From contig DATKCT010000036.1 of NCBI GenBank assembly GCA_035513055.1, positions 1 to 64,000 on the forward strand: a stretch of DNA of 64,000 nucleotides, written 5' to 3'. Below, piece after piece: positions 36,104 to 44,588 of the stretch (its first letter is position 1; each line of letters begins with the position of its first letter). The notes below the pieces were generated by a model that was not told where the DNA came from, searched no databases, and was given only the letters and a program-made list of their open reading frames with translations. The position numbers and the translations under genes are program-made. Origin of the DNA: DATKCT01 sp035513055. GTDB taxonomy: Bacteria > Verrucomicrobiota > Verrucomicrobiia > Verrucomicrobiales > DEV007.

Positions 36104-36138
36104 CCCACATTTCTCACCCCATTTTTGCTAGGCAAAAA
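36103..36138. repeat. Dispersed motif copy and AT-rich inverted repeat
   Basis: CCCACATTTCTCACCCC starts at the stop codon of the GH15 gene. Next, TTTTTGC (36122-36128) pairs with GCAAAAA (36132-36138) around TAG. It lies between convergent genes, but the T-run is on the wrong side of the stem for a standard terminator of the plus-strand gene. Confidence 0.45.
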
Positions 36139-36140
36139 CG

Positions 36141-37004
36141 TCAGAGCCGGTCCGCACGAAACGCCATCCACTTCCCCTGTCTGCGCACCTCTAGGATTCG
36201 AAGCCCAGCCCTCGTTGCACGGCCGAGACAGTCCTCTTCCTGCGTCCGCATAATTCCCGAGGCGATGCAAACCCCGCCGCGCTTCAACACGCGGTGGATC
36301 TTCGGAAAGGCCTCCTCCAATACTCCCGCAAACAGATTGGCCGTGACGATCTCGAACTTCTCCCGCCCCGGAATCCAGCTTCGCACGTCGCTCTCCGCCA
36401 CTTCCACGGACTCATCGCGAAAACCGTGCGCCCGGACGTTCCGCCGTGCCGCTGCAACCGCCGCCGGATCGTAGTCCCAAGCCAAAACGCGCCCGATCCC
36501 CAGAAAGCGCCCCGCCAAGGCCAGGATGCCGGTCCCCGTACCCAAATCGAGTTGCCTCTCCTCCTCCAATCTCTCCCCTCGACGCTCCGCGGCCCAATCC
36601 ACCAAAAGCCGAAGACAATTCGCCGTGGTCGCGTGGCCGCCCGTGCCAAAGGCCATCTCCGCCGGAATCGACAGCACGATTCGTCCCGGATACTCCTCCT
36701 CGAGCCGGGTTCGCGCCGCCTTTTTTCGCTCCGAAGTCACCACCAAACGGTCCCGGATCTTCACCAACGCCGCCTTCTCCGGTTTCATGAGCCGCCATTC
36801 CGATTCCTTCACATTCCGGACCGTCCCACCGAAACTGCGCCGGATCCGCTCGGCTTCCGCGCGCCGCGCCGTGTAGTAATCGACCCGGATCGACTTCCGC
36901 CCCGCGAAGGCCGTCACCACGACCGAGCCGTTCCCAAATCCTCGCAGCCGTTCCTGCCACGCATCTTCCCACCTCGCTGCAGACAACCTTGTCCACACAA
37001 ACAC
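36141..37004 (-). CDS. prmA: Ribosomal protein L11 methyltransferase-like
   Basis: About 287 residues, SAM-dependent, trimethylating L11. The SAM site is LDLGTGTGILALAGRFLG near residue 145, preceded by PAEMAFGTGGHATTANCLRL, the PrmA-specific glycine/His loop. NLFAGVLEEAFP holds the NLxx(G) catalytic strand, and CIASGIMRTQEE follows. The frame is open to 37208, but that would run through a tRNA gene. ATG 37040 is only five bases from the tRNA end. GTG 37004 gives MFVWTRLSAARWEDAWQERL, the start expected for this family, and has AGG-rich sequence upstream. Likely cotranscribed with the tRNA. Confidence 0.85.
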   Translation of the reverse strand: MFVWTRLSAARWEDAWQERLRGFGNGSVVVTAFAGRKSIRVDYYTARRAEAERIRRSFGGTVRNVKESEWRLMKPEKAALVKIRDRLVVTSERKKAARTRLEEEYPGRIVLSIPAEMAFGTGGHATTANCLRLLVDWAAERRGERLEEERQLDLGTGTGILALAGRFLGIGRVLAWDYDPAAVAAARRNVRAHGFRDESVEVAESDVRSWIPGREKFEIVTANLFAGVLEEAFPKIHRVLKRGGVCIASGIMRTQEEDCLGRATRAGLRILEVRRQGKWMAFRADRL

Positions 37005-37045
37005 GGCCTGCCTCGCTCGATGATCTCCGTCTCCGTACATGAAAA

Positions 37046-37120
37046 TGGAGCGGGTGATGAGATTCGAACTCACGACATCAACCTTGGCAAGGTTGCGCTC
37101 TACCCCTGAGCTACACCCGC
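37046..37120 (-). tRNA. tRNA-Gly (GCC)
   Basis: A complete cloverleaf on the minus strand: acceptor GCGGGTG/CACCCGC, D-arm with GTAGCTCAGGGGTAGAGC, anticodon stem CAACC/GGTTG around TTGCCAA with anticodon GCC, T-arm with GTTCGAATC. Discriminator T is followed by an encoded CCA. It sits five bases upstream of an ATG in the prmA frame. Confidence 0.95.
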
Positions 37121-37225
37121 TCGAGGTGGGCAAAACCCTAGGACCCGCCCCCGGCTTTGCAAGGAAAAAAGCGCGCGCCATGCCGGTTTCCACTGCCTCC
37201 GCGCCCATCTGGCCCCGGTATTGGC

Positions 37226-37334
37226 GTTGAACGTTTTCATGCGCTTGGAAGCAACGGCCAAGGGGCGCCGGAAGCTCTCGGACTGCGGGGAAAATCGCCG
37301 GCTTCTTCGAGACGCGGAGCGCCGTGGTGGGCGG
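37226..37334 (+). repeat. Dispersed intergenic repeat, copy B (partner at 25664)
   Basis: 58 of the first 63 bases match copy A, then weaker similarity to GCGGAGCGCCGTG at 37314-37326. It fills most of the 282 bases between the tRNA and the protease gene. No other feature was seen there. Confidence 0.75.
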
Positions 37335-37402
37335 AGACGCTCTCCAAGCTTTACCTTTCCCCCATCCTCACCTTCACTTTCTCCAGCCGGCGCGCGCCAT
37401 CT

Positions 37403-38167
37403 ATGTTCTCCTTTCAAGCTCCTCCATCCACCCCCTACGATCTTCGATTCCGTCTGCTGGGAATACCCATCCGCGTCCATCCGCTCTTCTGGTTAATGGC
37501 CGTCGTCCTGGGCCTGTATGCCGGAGACGCCGCGCATCTCGCCATTTGGATAGCCATCGTTTTTGTCTCCATCGTCGTCCACGAACTCGGTCATGCCCTA
37601 TCCATGCGCTTTTACGGTCAACCCTCACGGGTGGTGCTCCACATGGCCGGCGGCCTCACGATTCCTGAACCCGTCGCCTACCAAGGCGACTGGACCCGTC
37701 CTCCGCTCAAACCGGGCCAAGAAATTCTCATCACCTTCGCGGGTCCCGCCGCCGGGTTTCTTCTCGCCGGCGCGGTGATTGCCGGGGTCGCGGCCGCCGG
37801 CGGTTTGGTGACCCAAACCCCGCTCTTTGGGTTGATCCCCTGGCCCATGGCGCTGCTGCCCGAACACGGCCCGATGGTGAACTGGAGCGTCACCACGCTG
37901 ATCTGGGTGAATCTTTTCTGGAGCTTGGTGAATCTCGCTCCCGTCTACCCACTCGACGGAGGACTTATCGCCCGGCACGCCCTGGTCTATGCAGACCCCA
38001 AAAACGGCATACGCGCCTCGCTCTGGATCTCCCTGATCACCGGCGCCGCTGTGGCCGTCCTGGCCTGGCTGCTGCTGCGCAGCCTCCTCATGGTCATCCT
38101 TTTCGGCCTGCTCGCCGTCCAGAGCTACCAAGCGCTCGCCCATCGCGCTCCAAAGGAGGCGGGTTGA
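37403..38167 (+). CDS. Site-2-protease family (M50) membrane metalloprotease
   Basis: About 254 residues from ATG 37403. The zinc site is VVHELGHAL near residue 55 (HExxH) within a helix, and the second signature NLAPVYPLDGG near 175 supplies the Asp. Hydrophobic helices lie near residues 20-60, 95-125, 150-175 and 210-245. It belongs to the small SpoIVFB/Rip-like group without CBS or PDZ domains. Such proteases cut membrane-embedded substrates such as anti-sigma factors; no partner is adjacent. The frame is open upstream to 37157, but that part is repeat and leader DNA. Confidence 0.88.
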   Translation: MFSFQAPPSTPYDLRFRLLGIPIRVHPLFWLMAVVLGLYAGDAAHLAIWIAIVFVSIVVHELGHALSMRFYGQPSRVVLHMAGGLTIPEPVAYQGDWTRPPLKPGQEILITFAGPAAGFLLAGAVIAGVAAAGGLVTQTPLFGLIPWPMALLPEHGPMVNWSVTTLIWVNLFWSLVNLAPVYPLDGGLIARHALVYADPKNGIRASLWISLITGAAVAVLAWLLLRSLLMVILFGLLAVQSYQALAHRAPKEAG

Positions 38168-38219
38168 TCCAGCCGCTTTGCCTCAACCAATGCTGAAACG
38201 ACTTCTTTACCCAACTGCC

Positions 38220-39434
38220 ATGAACAGAAAGCCACCCCTCCTCTGGTCCCGCCGCACGCTCCTGCGACGCGGCGCTTGGGCGGCGGGAGCCGCCGCGCTC
38301 GGCGCCCCGGCCCCGTCCTCCCGCGCCGAAGATTCCCCCCTCGCCAGTCACCGCATCGCCGCGCTCGAATTTCGCACTGTCCGGATTCCCTGGCCCCGCC
38401 AAGTGGGCCGCAATGCGATGCTGGGCATTCACGGCCGCGGACCTTCGCCAGAAGTGGCCGTCTTGCGCAGCGACCAGGGCGCCCTCGGCTGGGGACACCT
38501 CCAGAGCGACCGCAAGTCTGCCGAAGCTCTCCGCGATCTCCTCGCCGGGAAGTCCATCGCCGAACTCATCGACCCGGCCGCGGGCATTCTCGATCGCCGC
38601 CTCCACCCCGTCGACGTTCCCCTCCACGACCTCGCCGCTGGTATCCTCGGAGTCCCGGTTTGGCATATGCTCGGCGGCCGCGACGCCCTGGACCACCCCA
38701 AGGTCTACTCGGGCATGATCTACTTCGACGACCTCGACCCGGCCGAAGAGCCGGGGGGGATCGACAAGGTCCTCGAGAACTGCCGGTGGGACCATGAATA
38801 TGGTTACCGCCAACTCAAAATCAAAATCGGTCGCGGAAACAAGTGGATGCCCACCAGCGAAGGACTCCAGCGCGACATCGACGTCGTCCGCGCCATCCAC
38901 GGAGCATTCCCCGATTGCGAGCTGCTCGTCGACGGCAACAACGGGTTTACCGTGGAAACCTTTGTCCGCTTCCTGGAAGGCATCGAAGGCATCCCTCTCT
39001 TCTGGATCGAAGAACCCTTCCACGAAACGATCGCCGAATGGACGGTACTCAGAAACTGGCTCGTCACCCACGGACGCGAGAAGGCCTACCGCGCCGACGG
39101 CGAAGCGGCCCCCGATGTCCCCGTGCTCGAAGCCTTGGAAAAGGACCACACTCTCAATCTGCGCCTAACGGATATTTGCGGGCTCGGATTCACGGAATGG
39201 CGGCGGCTGATGCCCAAGCTGATCGCCGGCGGAATCGCCGCTTCGCCCCATACCTGGGGCTCGGCCTTGAAAACCGTCTACACGGCTCATCTCGCCGCAG
39301 CCCTCGGCAACACGCCCACGGTCGAGGGCGTCACCACTGCAGGAGGCGACGTCGACTTCGAGGAGAACCGCATCGTCGAGGCCCGCTTTCAACCCTCGTC
39401 AAAACCGGGATTTGGCCTCGGGCTTCCCGCGTGA
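38220..39434 (+). CDS. Enolase-superfamily protein, Tat-exported
   Basis: About 404 residues of the mandelate racemase/muconate lactonising group. SRRTLLRRG at residues 9-17 is a twin-arginine signal, followed by an Ala-rich h-region, so export is folded and probably with its metal. Barrel motifs: RQLKIKIGRG (the KxK base), LLVDGNNGF (metal Asp), FWIEEPFHE (metal Glu), YRADGEAA and ASPHTWGSALK (His at the last strand). A racemase or acid-sugar dehydratase role is possible; substrate unknown. Exported members of this family are lineage-typical and poorly characterised. The protease gene ends 52 bases upstream. Confidence 0.85.
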   Translation: MNRKPPLLWSRRTLLRRGAWAAGAAALGAPAPSSRAEDSPLASHRIAALEFRTVRIPWPRQVGRNAMLGIHGRGPSPEVAVLRSDQGALGWGHLQSDRKSAEALRDLLAGKSIAELIDPAAGILDRRLHPVDVPLHDLAAGILGVPVWHMLGGRDALDHPKVYSGMIYFDDLDPAEEPGGIDKVLENCRWDHEYGYRQLKIKIGRGNKWMPTSEGLQRDIDVVRAIHGAFPDCELLVDGNNGFTVETFVRFLEGIEGIPLFWIEEPFHETIAEWTVLRNWLVTHGREKAYRADGEAAPDVPVLEALEKDHTLNLRLTDICGLGFTEWRRLMPKLIAGGIAASPHTWGSALKTVYTAHLAAALGNTPTVEGVTTAGGDVDFEENRIVEARFQPSSKPGFGLGLPA

Positions 39435-39483
39435 TCACCGATGCCCGGCAAGCGGGAAACGCTCTCCCACCTTCTGCAAGTTG

Positions 39484-41412
39484 ATGAAACCAGCAGCGCT
39501 CCAACTTCTCGTCCTCGTCTCTTTCACCCTAACAGGCGCCGCCCAGAACCTGCCCAGCCATCCCGAACCGGCACAACCCTTTGGTCAAGACTTCCCCAAT
39601 CTCGATTCATTGGCCACAGGCGCCTGGTGGACCAAGACGCCGCGCGGCCCCAACCCGCCTCCTCCCATGGATGTGCCCCGAGCCGAGGTCATCGCCTTCT
39701 GCCTCTACACCCACGATCGCGGCATCCTCAAACTCACCGCCCAACTTTATCCGCTGAAGCCCGGCGAGCCCCGCGAAGCCCGGCTCGAACTGCTGCGCGA
39801 CGGCGCTTGGGCCGAAGCCGCCCGCGGCCCAGTCCTTTACCCCGGCTGGAGCGCCCATTTCCGCATCGAAACCTGGGATGACTCCCTCTCCGTTCCCTAC
39901 CGCGTCCTGCAGGGCGACGGCGCCGTCTTCGAAGGACTCATCCGCCCTGACCCGATCGAAAAACACGAGATCGTCGTCGCCTCGATGTCCTGCAATTCCA
40001 GCCGGACGACGGGTCTGCGACCCGAGATCATCGATAACCTCCGCATCCAAGATCCCGATCTGCTCTTCTTCGCCGGAGATCAAACCTACCGGCATACCGA
40101 ACACACCGCCGGATGGATCGAGTTTGGACTTCAGTTTCGCGATCTCATCCGCGACCGCCCCACCATCTGTATTCCAGATGACCACGACGTCGGCCATCCC
40201 AATCTCTGGGGCGAAAACGGAAAACGGTCCACCCTCTCGGGAAACGCCGACGGAGGCTACCTCTATCCGGTCCCCTACGTGAATATGGTCGAACGTCAAC
40301 AAACCTGGCACCTTCCTGATCCCCACGACCCCTCTCCGGCTGAACGTGGCATCGGCGTCTACTTCACCCGGCTGCGCGTCGGCGGAGTCGACTTCGCCAT
40401 TCTCGAAGACCGCAAATTCAAGACCGGCCCAGCCGGGCGGGTCCCTCAACAAGGCCCTCGCCCCGACCACATCAACGACCCCTCCTACGATCCCGCCGGC
40501 ATTGACCTCCCTGGCCTCCAACTCCTCGGCGATCGGCAACTCGCCTTCCTTCGCGCCTGGGGAGCGGATTGGGAGGGCGCCGCTCTTAAAGCCGTGCTCT
40601 CCCAAACCGCGTTTTGCGGAGCGGTTCATCTGCACGGAAGTCCCGAGGGCCGGCTCCTGGCCGACCTTGATTGCAACGGCTGGCCCCAGTCCGGCCGGCG
40701 CCTCGCGCTGCAAGAAATCCGCCGGGCTCGAGCCGTTCACCTCTGCGGCGACCAACACCTTGCCGTCGTCGTCCAACACGGCATCGACGGCTGGAGCGAC
40801 GGCCCTTACGCTTTCACCAGCCCCGCGCTGGTCAACACCATCTACGGCCGCTGGTGGCATCCGCTCGACGAAAAGCCCGGAGACCAGCCGGTTCCCGATA
40901 GTCCCCTGCCCTGGACCGGTAACTACCGCGACGGCCTCGGCAATCGCATCCGCATGCTCGCTTACGCCAATCCTCCCGATATCCAGGACGAGCGGCAGCG
41001 GGGCGATGGTTACGGCATTGTCAGATTCAATAAGGCCGCTCGCGAAGTCACCTTCGAATGCTGGCCCCGCTTCTCCGATGTGCGCCAAGGAGATTCGGCC
41101 CAGTTTCCCGGTTGGCCCATTACCCTGCCCATCGGCGCTAATGACGGCCGTCAACCGGAGGCATGGCTGCCTCTGCTCGAATTCCCCGAAGCTTCCGATC
41201 CCGTCATCCAGGTGATAGAGGAACCCTCCGGAGAAATCCTCTACACCATACGCGTCCCGGGTGATTCCTTCCGGCCACCGGTCTTCTCCCACTCGAGCCA
41301 CACCATCCGCGCCGGCCGCGACCGTCCTGACGGAACCACCCTATCCGGGATCATTCCCTCCGCGGAGGCCTCTTCCGGCGGCCGGCTGCAATTGCGCTTC
41401 CCGCCCCGATAG
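39484..41412 (+). CDS. PhoD-like metallophosphoesterase, secreted
   Basis: About 642 residues from ATG 39484. A signal peptide (residues 1-22, ending TGAAQ) precedes a beta-sandwich domain to about 160 and the PhoD-type phosphatase: VVASMSCNSSR, DLLFFAGDQTYRHTEHTAG (metal Asp), TICIPDDHDVGHPNLWG (the DDHD loop) and VHLCGDQHLAVVVQHG (GDQH). The family are Ca/Fe alkaline phosphatases or phosphodiesterases active on phosphate esters and teichoic acids. The C-terminal 130 residues form an extra beta-rich part. Follows the enolase-like gene by 49 bases and may share its transcript. Confidence 0.82.
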   Translation: MKPAALQLLVLVSFTLTGAAQNLPSHPEPAQPFGQDFPNLDSLATGAWWTKTPRGPNPPPPMDVPRAEVIAFCLYTHDRGILKLTAQLYPLKPGEPREARLELLRDGAWAEAARGPVLYPGWSAHFRIETWDDSLSVPYRVLQGDGAVFEGLIRPDPIEKHEIVVASMSCNSSRTTGLRPEIIDNLRIQDPDLLFFAGDQTYRHTEHTAGWIEFGLQFRDLIRDRPTICIPDDHDVGHPNLWGENGKRSTLSGNADGGYLYPVPYVNMVERQQTWHLPDPHDPSPAERGIGVYFTRLRVGGVDFAILEDRKFKTGPAGRVPQQGPRPDHINDPSYDPAGIDLPGLQLLGDRQLAFLRAWGADWEGAALKAVLSQTAFCGAVHLHGSPEGRLLADLDCNGWPQSGRRLALQEIRRARAVHLCGDQHLAVVVQHGIDGWSDGPYAFTSPALVNTIYGRWWHPLDEKPGDQPVPDSPLPWTGNYRDGLGNRIRMLAYANPPDIQDERQRGDGYGIVRFNKAAREVTFECWPRFSDVRQGDSAQFPGWPITLPIGANDGRQPEAWLPLLEFPEASDPVIQVIEEPSGEILYTIRVPGDSFRPPVFSHSSHTIRAGRDRPDGTTLSGIIPSAEASSGGRLQLRFPPR

Positions 41413-41757
41413 CGCCCTGCGCCCACAAGTCGAAATCAGCGTCGCCGGACCGGAAACTCCGCCCGCATCAAAAGAAAATCCGAGGGCCGGCCCCGCAACG
41501 GGATGCGATCCTGACGCAGCGGTTCCCGGCGCGCGCATTGAAGAGGAAGATTGCGCCGCGTCCAAACAGGCCGTCCGGAACGAACAAGATCCTCCTGTTC
41601 AAGTCCACTTCCAGCGACGGCACTGTCAAGCCCACCCTGGCGCGCTCTGCCTCGAGGAGGATGTCCGCCCGGTCGTGGATCCGCGCTCCACAAGGACCGG
41701 GCCCGCCCGGGAAAGTATCGGTGGCGCGCCATCTCTTTCCCCGTATGCTGCGCCCCG
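41413..41757. other. Gene-free stretch
   Basis: 345 bases without a supported gene. Open frames run on both strands, but none has a start, codon pattern or motif that convinces; the minus frame ending near 41436 might be an eroded coding remnant. The promoter of the following operon is expected here. Confidence 0.35.
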
Positions 41758-42561
41758 ATGCCTCGATCCCTCATCGCCGCTGCAGCACTCTTCGCTGTGC
41801 CCCTCGCCGGACAGTCCAGCGAACTCACCCTTCCGGACCGCGCCGACGACTTCACCGCCTTCGCCTTCGTCGAAAGCGATGTGGTCATCCCCATACCCAG
41901 CGAAGTGTTCAACGTGCTCGGCAAGTTCGATTACGATCGCACTGCCTGGAAAGCCCAGTTGCGGCCGCCTTCAAACAAGGCTTGTCGCGATCGCATCCAC
42001 ACCGCCCTCTACCTCGGCAGCGTCGTCGCCGAAGGCTTCCTCGCCGTCCAGGCCGAAGACAGCGCGACCGTCCGGGAAGTGGGCCGGGTTGTTCTCGACC
42101 TCACCCAAGCCCTCGGCCTCCGCGATTCCGTGCTACGCCACACCAAAAGCATTCTCTCCGCCAGCGAAGACAGCCGCTGGGGCGTCGTCCGCGATGAGTT
42201 CGACGCGACCCGCCAAACGGTCCGGGACGTCATGAAAGAGCGTCGCGACCTCGACCTCGCCCATTGCGTCAGCATCGGAGGCTGGTTGCGAGGCACCGAG
42301 ATCGTCACCGCCATGATCCAGCGCCAATACACCCCGGAAAAAGGGGAGATTCTCCACCAGCCCCGCATCCTGGAACAGTTCGACGAAGCCATCGCCGCCA
42401 TGGACCCCAGCCTGCGTCATAGTCCTCGTCTGAAAAGCATCTCGCGCGATTTCGCCGCCCTTAAACCTCTCATGAGTGGTGAGAAAAGCCCCACCGTGCG
42501 GCAAGTGAACGATATTCACACCATCTGCGGCCGCCTCGGCCGGACGGTGGTCGAACCATGA
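41758..42561 (+). CDS. Periplasmic helical protein of unknown function
   Basis: About 267 residues from ATG 41758. A short signal (PRSLIAAAALFAVPLAGQS) is followed by an alpha-helical protein: FAFVESDVVIPIPSEVFNVL, then LYLGSVVAEGFLAVQAED and VSIGGWLRGTEIVTAMIQRQ. I recall a family with these three blocks in Planctomycetota and Verrucomicrobiota, but with no assigned role. The next gene overlaps its stop by four bases (ATGA). It opens the operon that continues through phoH, pgpH and ybeY. Confidence 0.7.
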   Translation: MPRSLIAAAALFAVPLAGQSSELTLPDRADDFTAFAFVESDVVIPIPSEVFNVLGKFDYDRTAWKAQLRPPSNKACRDRIHTALYLGSVVAEGFLAVQAEDSATVREVGRVVLDLTQALGLRDSVLRHTKSILSASEDSRWGVVRDEFDATRQTVRDVMKERRDLDLAHCVSIGGWLRGTEIVTAMIQRQYTPEKGEILHQPRILEQFDEAIAAMDPSLRHSPRLKSISRDFAALKPLMSGEKSPTVRQVNDIHTICGRLGRTVVEP

Positions 42562-43037
42562 TCGATCCCGGCAGCCTCCCGCTCCGTCTCCGGCGCGCGG
42601 GCGCCCGGTTTCGCCCCGCGGCCCTCGCGCTCCTCGCCTGCCTGGCCGCGCCGGCTCCATTGAAAGCCTACGTCAACGACGCCCTCAGCTTCGCCTACGA
42701 AGCCGCCCAGAACGCCGTCGAAAAAGACGGCTACGTCGTTCGCCGCGAAACCTGGACCGGAACCGCAGCCTCCGATAAACCCAACGCCATCCGGCATCAT
42801 CTCACCAAAGGCAATTCCTATTGGTTTTGGTTAGGCACCGATCACGAAAACGCCGAACTCATCATCCGGATCTACGACAGCAATGGCCGCGCCGTGGAAA
42901 CTCAAACGCGCCGCTTCAAAAACGCGGTGGCCGCGCGGATCGAAGTGCCGCGCACCGGAGCTTACGTGATCGCTTTTCGCATCCGCACCCGCGATGGATC
43001 CGAGGCTGATTGGGGATTGGCCTACGGCTACAAATAA
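42558..43037 (+). CDS. Small exported beta-rich protein
   Basis: 159 residues with a signal peptide near residues 15-40 (LALLACLAAPAPLKA). The mature part has VRRETWTGTAASDKPNAIRH, SYWFWLGTDHENAELIIRIY and TGAYVIAFRIRTRDG, suggesting a compact beta sandwich of the kind that binds or inhibits a partner outside the membrane. Coupled to the gene upstream by ATGA overlap; phoH starts three bases after its stop. Function unknown. Confidence 0.7.
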   Translation: MIDPGSLPLRLRRAGARFRPAALALLACLAAPAPLKAYVNDALSFAYEAAQNAVEKDGYVVRRETWTGTAASDKPNAIRHHLTKGNSYWFWLGTDHENAELIIRIYDSNGRAVETQTRRFKNAVAARIEVPRTGAYVIAFRIRTRDGSEADWGLAYGYK

Positions 43038-43040
43038 CCC

Positions 43041-44030
43041 ATGACCATGAAGGAATCTCGCACGCTGGAGTTCGAGAATCCCCGCTTTCTCCACGCTCTC
43101 TTCAACAACGACCTCTCTTTGCTCAAACGAGTCGAGGGCAGCCTCAATCTTCAGACCACGACCCGCGACGCCTGGTTGCGCTTCGAAGGGGCGCCTGAAG
43201 CCGTGCGGCAAGCCTGCGCCCTCATGGATCAGCTCGAAGCCTCTCATCGCCAGGGCATCTCCATCAGCCCTCACCTCTTCGATCTCGCCCTTCAGTCCGT
43301 GACCTCCGACCCCCCTTACACCCTCGACGACGTGCAGTGCCGCCGCCTCGTCGTCTCCGCGTCCCGCCCGCCTCTCATCGCCAGAACCGCCGGACAGGTC
43401 CGTTACCTCGAAGCGCTCGAACACCACGACGTCGTCTTCGGCATCGGTCCCGCAGGCACCGGAAAAACCTACCTGGCCATGGGCAAAGCTCTGGCCCTGC
43501 TCCGCGAACACATCGTCGAACGCATCGTTCTCACCAGGCCCGCTGTCGAAGCCGGAGAAGCCCTGGGCTTTTTACCCGGCGACCTCAAGGAGAAGATCTT
43601 CCCCTACCTGCGTCCCCTCTACGATGCCCTCTACGACATGCTCACTCCCGAAGAGGTCGAGCGGCACGTCCAACGCGGCCTCATCGAGATCGCCCCTCTG
43701 GCCTACATGCGCGGCCGGACCCTCAACCACGCCGGCGTGATCTTGGATGAAGCCCAGAATACCACCTGCGAGCAGATGTTCATGCTCCTGACCCGGTTAG
43801 GCACAGATTCCACATGCTTTGTCACCGGCGATATCTCGCAAGTCGACCTCAAACCCGCCGCCCGTTCAGGCTTGGCCGAAGCCATCGAGACGCTCCACGA
43901 TGTCGAGGGCGTCGCCTTTCACTTCTTCCACAATGCCGACGTCATTCGCCACCCCGTCGTCCAGCGCATCGTCGACGCTTACAACCGCCGGCGCGGTCCC
44001 CATCCCGCCGGGCCCTCTGGAGACCGGTAG
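43041..44030 (+). CDS. phoH: PhoH-family ATPase
   Basis: A 329-residue PhoH-like protein (RNA-linked P-loop ATPase/helicase group). An N-terminal KH/nucleic-acid-binding type region (residues 1-110) precedes the core. Walker A is GPAGTGKTYLAMG near residue 140, sensor IVLTRPAVEAGEALGFLPGD, Walker B VILDEAQNTTCEQM and a closing TGDISQVDLK with FFHNADVIRHPVVQRIV. Together with pgpH and ybeY two genes on, this is a widespread cluster linked to rRNA maturation. The extra small membrane protein gene lies between. Confidence 0.93.
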   Translation: MTMKESRTLEFENPRFLHALFNNDLSLLKRVEGSLNLQTTTRDAWLRFEGAPEAVRQACALMDQLEASHRQGISISPHLFDLALQSVTSDPPYTLDDVQCRRLVVSASRPPLIARTAGQVRYLEALEHHDVVFGIGPAGTGKTYLAMGKALALLREHIVERIVLTRPAVEAGEALGFLPGDLKEKIFPYLRPLYDALYDMLTPEEVERHVQRGLIEIAPLAYMRGRTLNHAGVILDEAQNTTCEQMFMLLTRLGTDSTCFVTGDISQVDLKPAARSGLAEAIETLHDVEGVAFHFFHNADVIRHPVVQRIVDAYNRRRGPHPAGPSGDR

Positions 44031-44035
44031 GCTGA

Positions 44036-44473
44036 ATGCCTGCCCCCGGCGCCTTCGCTCCTCAGGAAGCCCTGCTCATGGCCCCCGGATTGCCCAACTC
44101 CCTGACCGGTCCCTCCAACCGGGAACACCAACTCCCCCCGTCCGCCCGTCCCCAACGCGGGTTCGCCATCGCTTCCGCCAGCGTCCCCCTCCTCGCCGCC
44201 CTCTTCCTCTCCATCGCCTGGTTTCTCCACCCCGCTCCCCTCGATCTCCCCGGACAACTGGCGCCGCCTGAGCCGGTCCGGCGCCTCCCCGAGTCCGGCT
44301 TCGGAACTTTTTTTTGGTCCCTCGCGACCCTCGCTCTCACTCTGGCTGGCCCCCTGTTCCTCCTCTGCGGCCTGGCCCGGCCCGAACAGGGCAAGGCCCT
44401 TCTTATGGCGCTGATTATCAACCTGATATGGATCTTTTCCTTCGTTGTTCTGAGTCTTCCTCTAGTCCGGTGA
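44036..44473 (+). CDS. Small membrane protein in the phoH-ybeY operon
   Basis: 145 residues from ATG 44036 (another ATG at 44078). Two or three hydrophobic helices, residues about 45-65, 85-110 and 118-142 (the last NLIWIFSFVVLSLPLV). The N-terminal 40 residues are polar and Pro-rich. No family recognised. It starts five bases after the phoH stop; pgpH follows after 115 bases. Confidence 0.65.
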   Translation: MPAPGAFAPQEALLMAPGLPNSLTGPSNREHQLPPSARPQRGFAIASASVPLLAALFLSIAWFLHPAPLDLPGQLAPPEPVRRLPESGFGTFFWSLATLALTLAGPLFLLCGLARPEQGKALLMALIINLIWIFSFVVLSLPLVR

Positions 44474-44588
44474 GATCCGGCGCTTTTCCCTTCCTCTCCA
44501 CGGTTATTCCACGGTTATTATTCTCTGGCATTCGCCACGACCCGTGCCATAGACTTTGCCCCCCAACCCGGGCCATCGTCTTTTAGGG

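Noticed and set aside
36122..36138. TTTTTGC/GCAAAAA hairpin as terminator
   Set aside because: The T-run precedes the stem on the plus strand and the stem is AT-rich; recorded only as an inverted repeat.
37157..37402. Upstream extension of the site-2 protease gene
   Set aside because: The extra codons translate repeat and leader DNA; the ATG at 37403 gives the family-like start.
41436..41924. 162-codon minus-strand ORF between the PhoD-like gene and the next operon
   Set aside because: Low-complexity Arg/Gly-rich translation that runs into the coding gene on the other strand.
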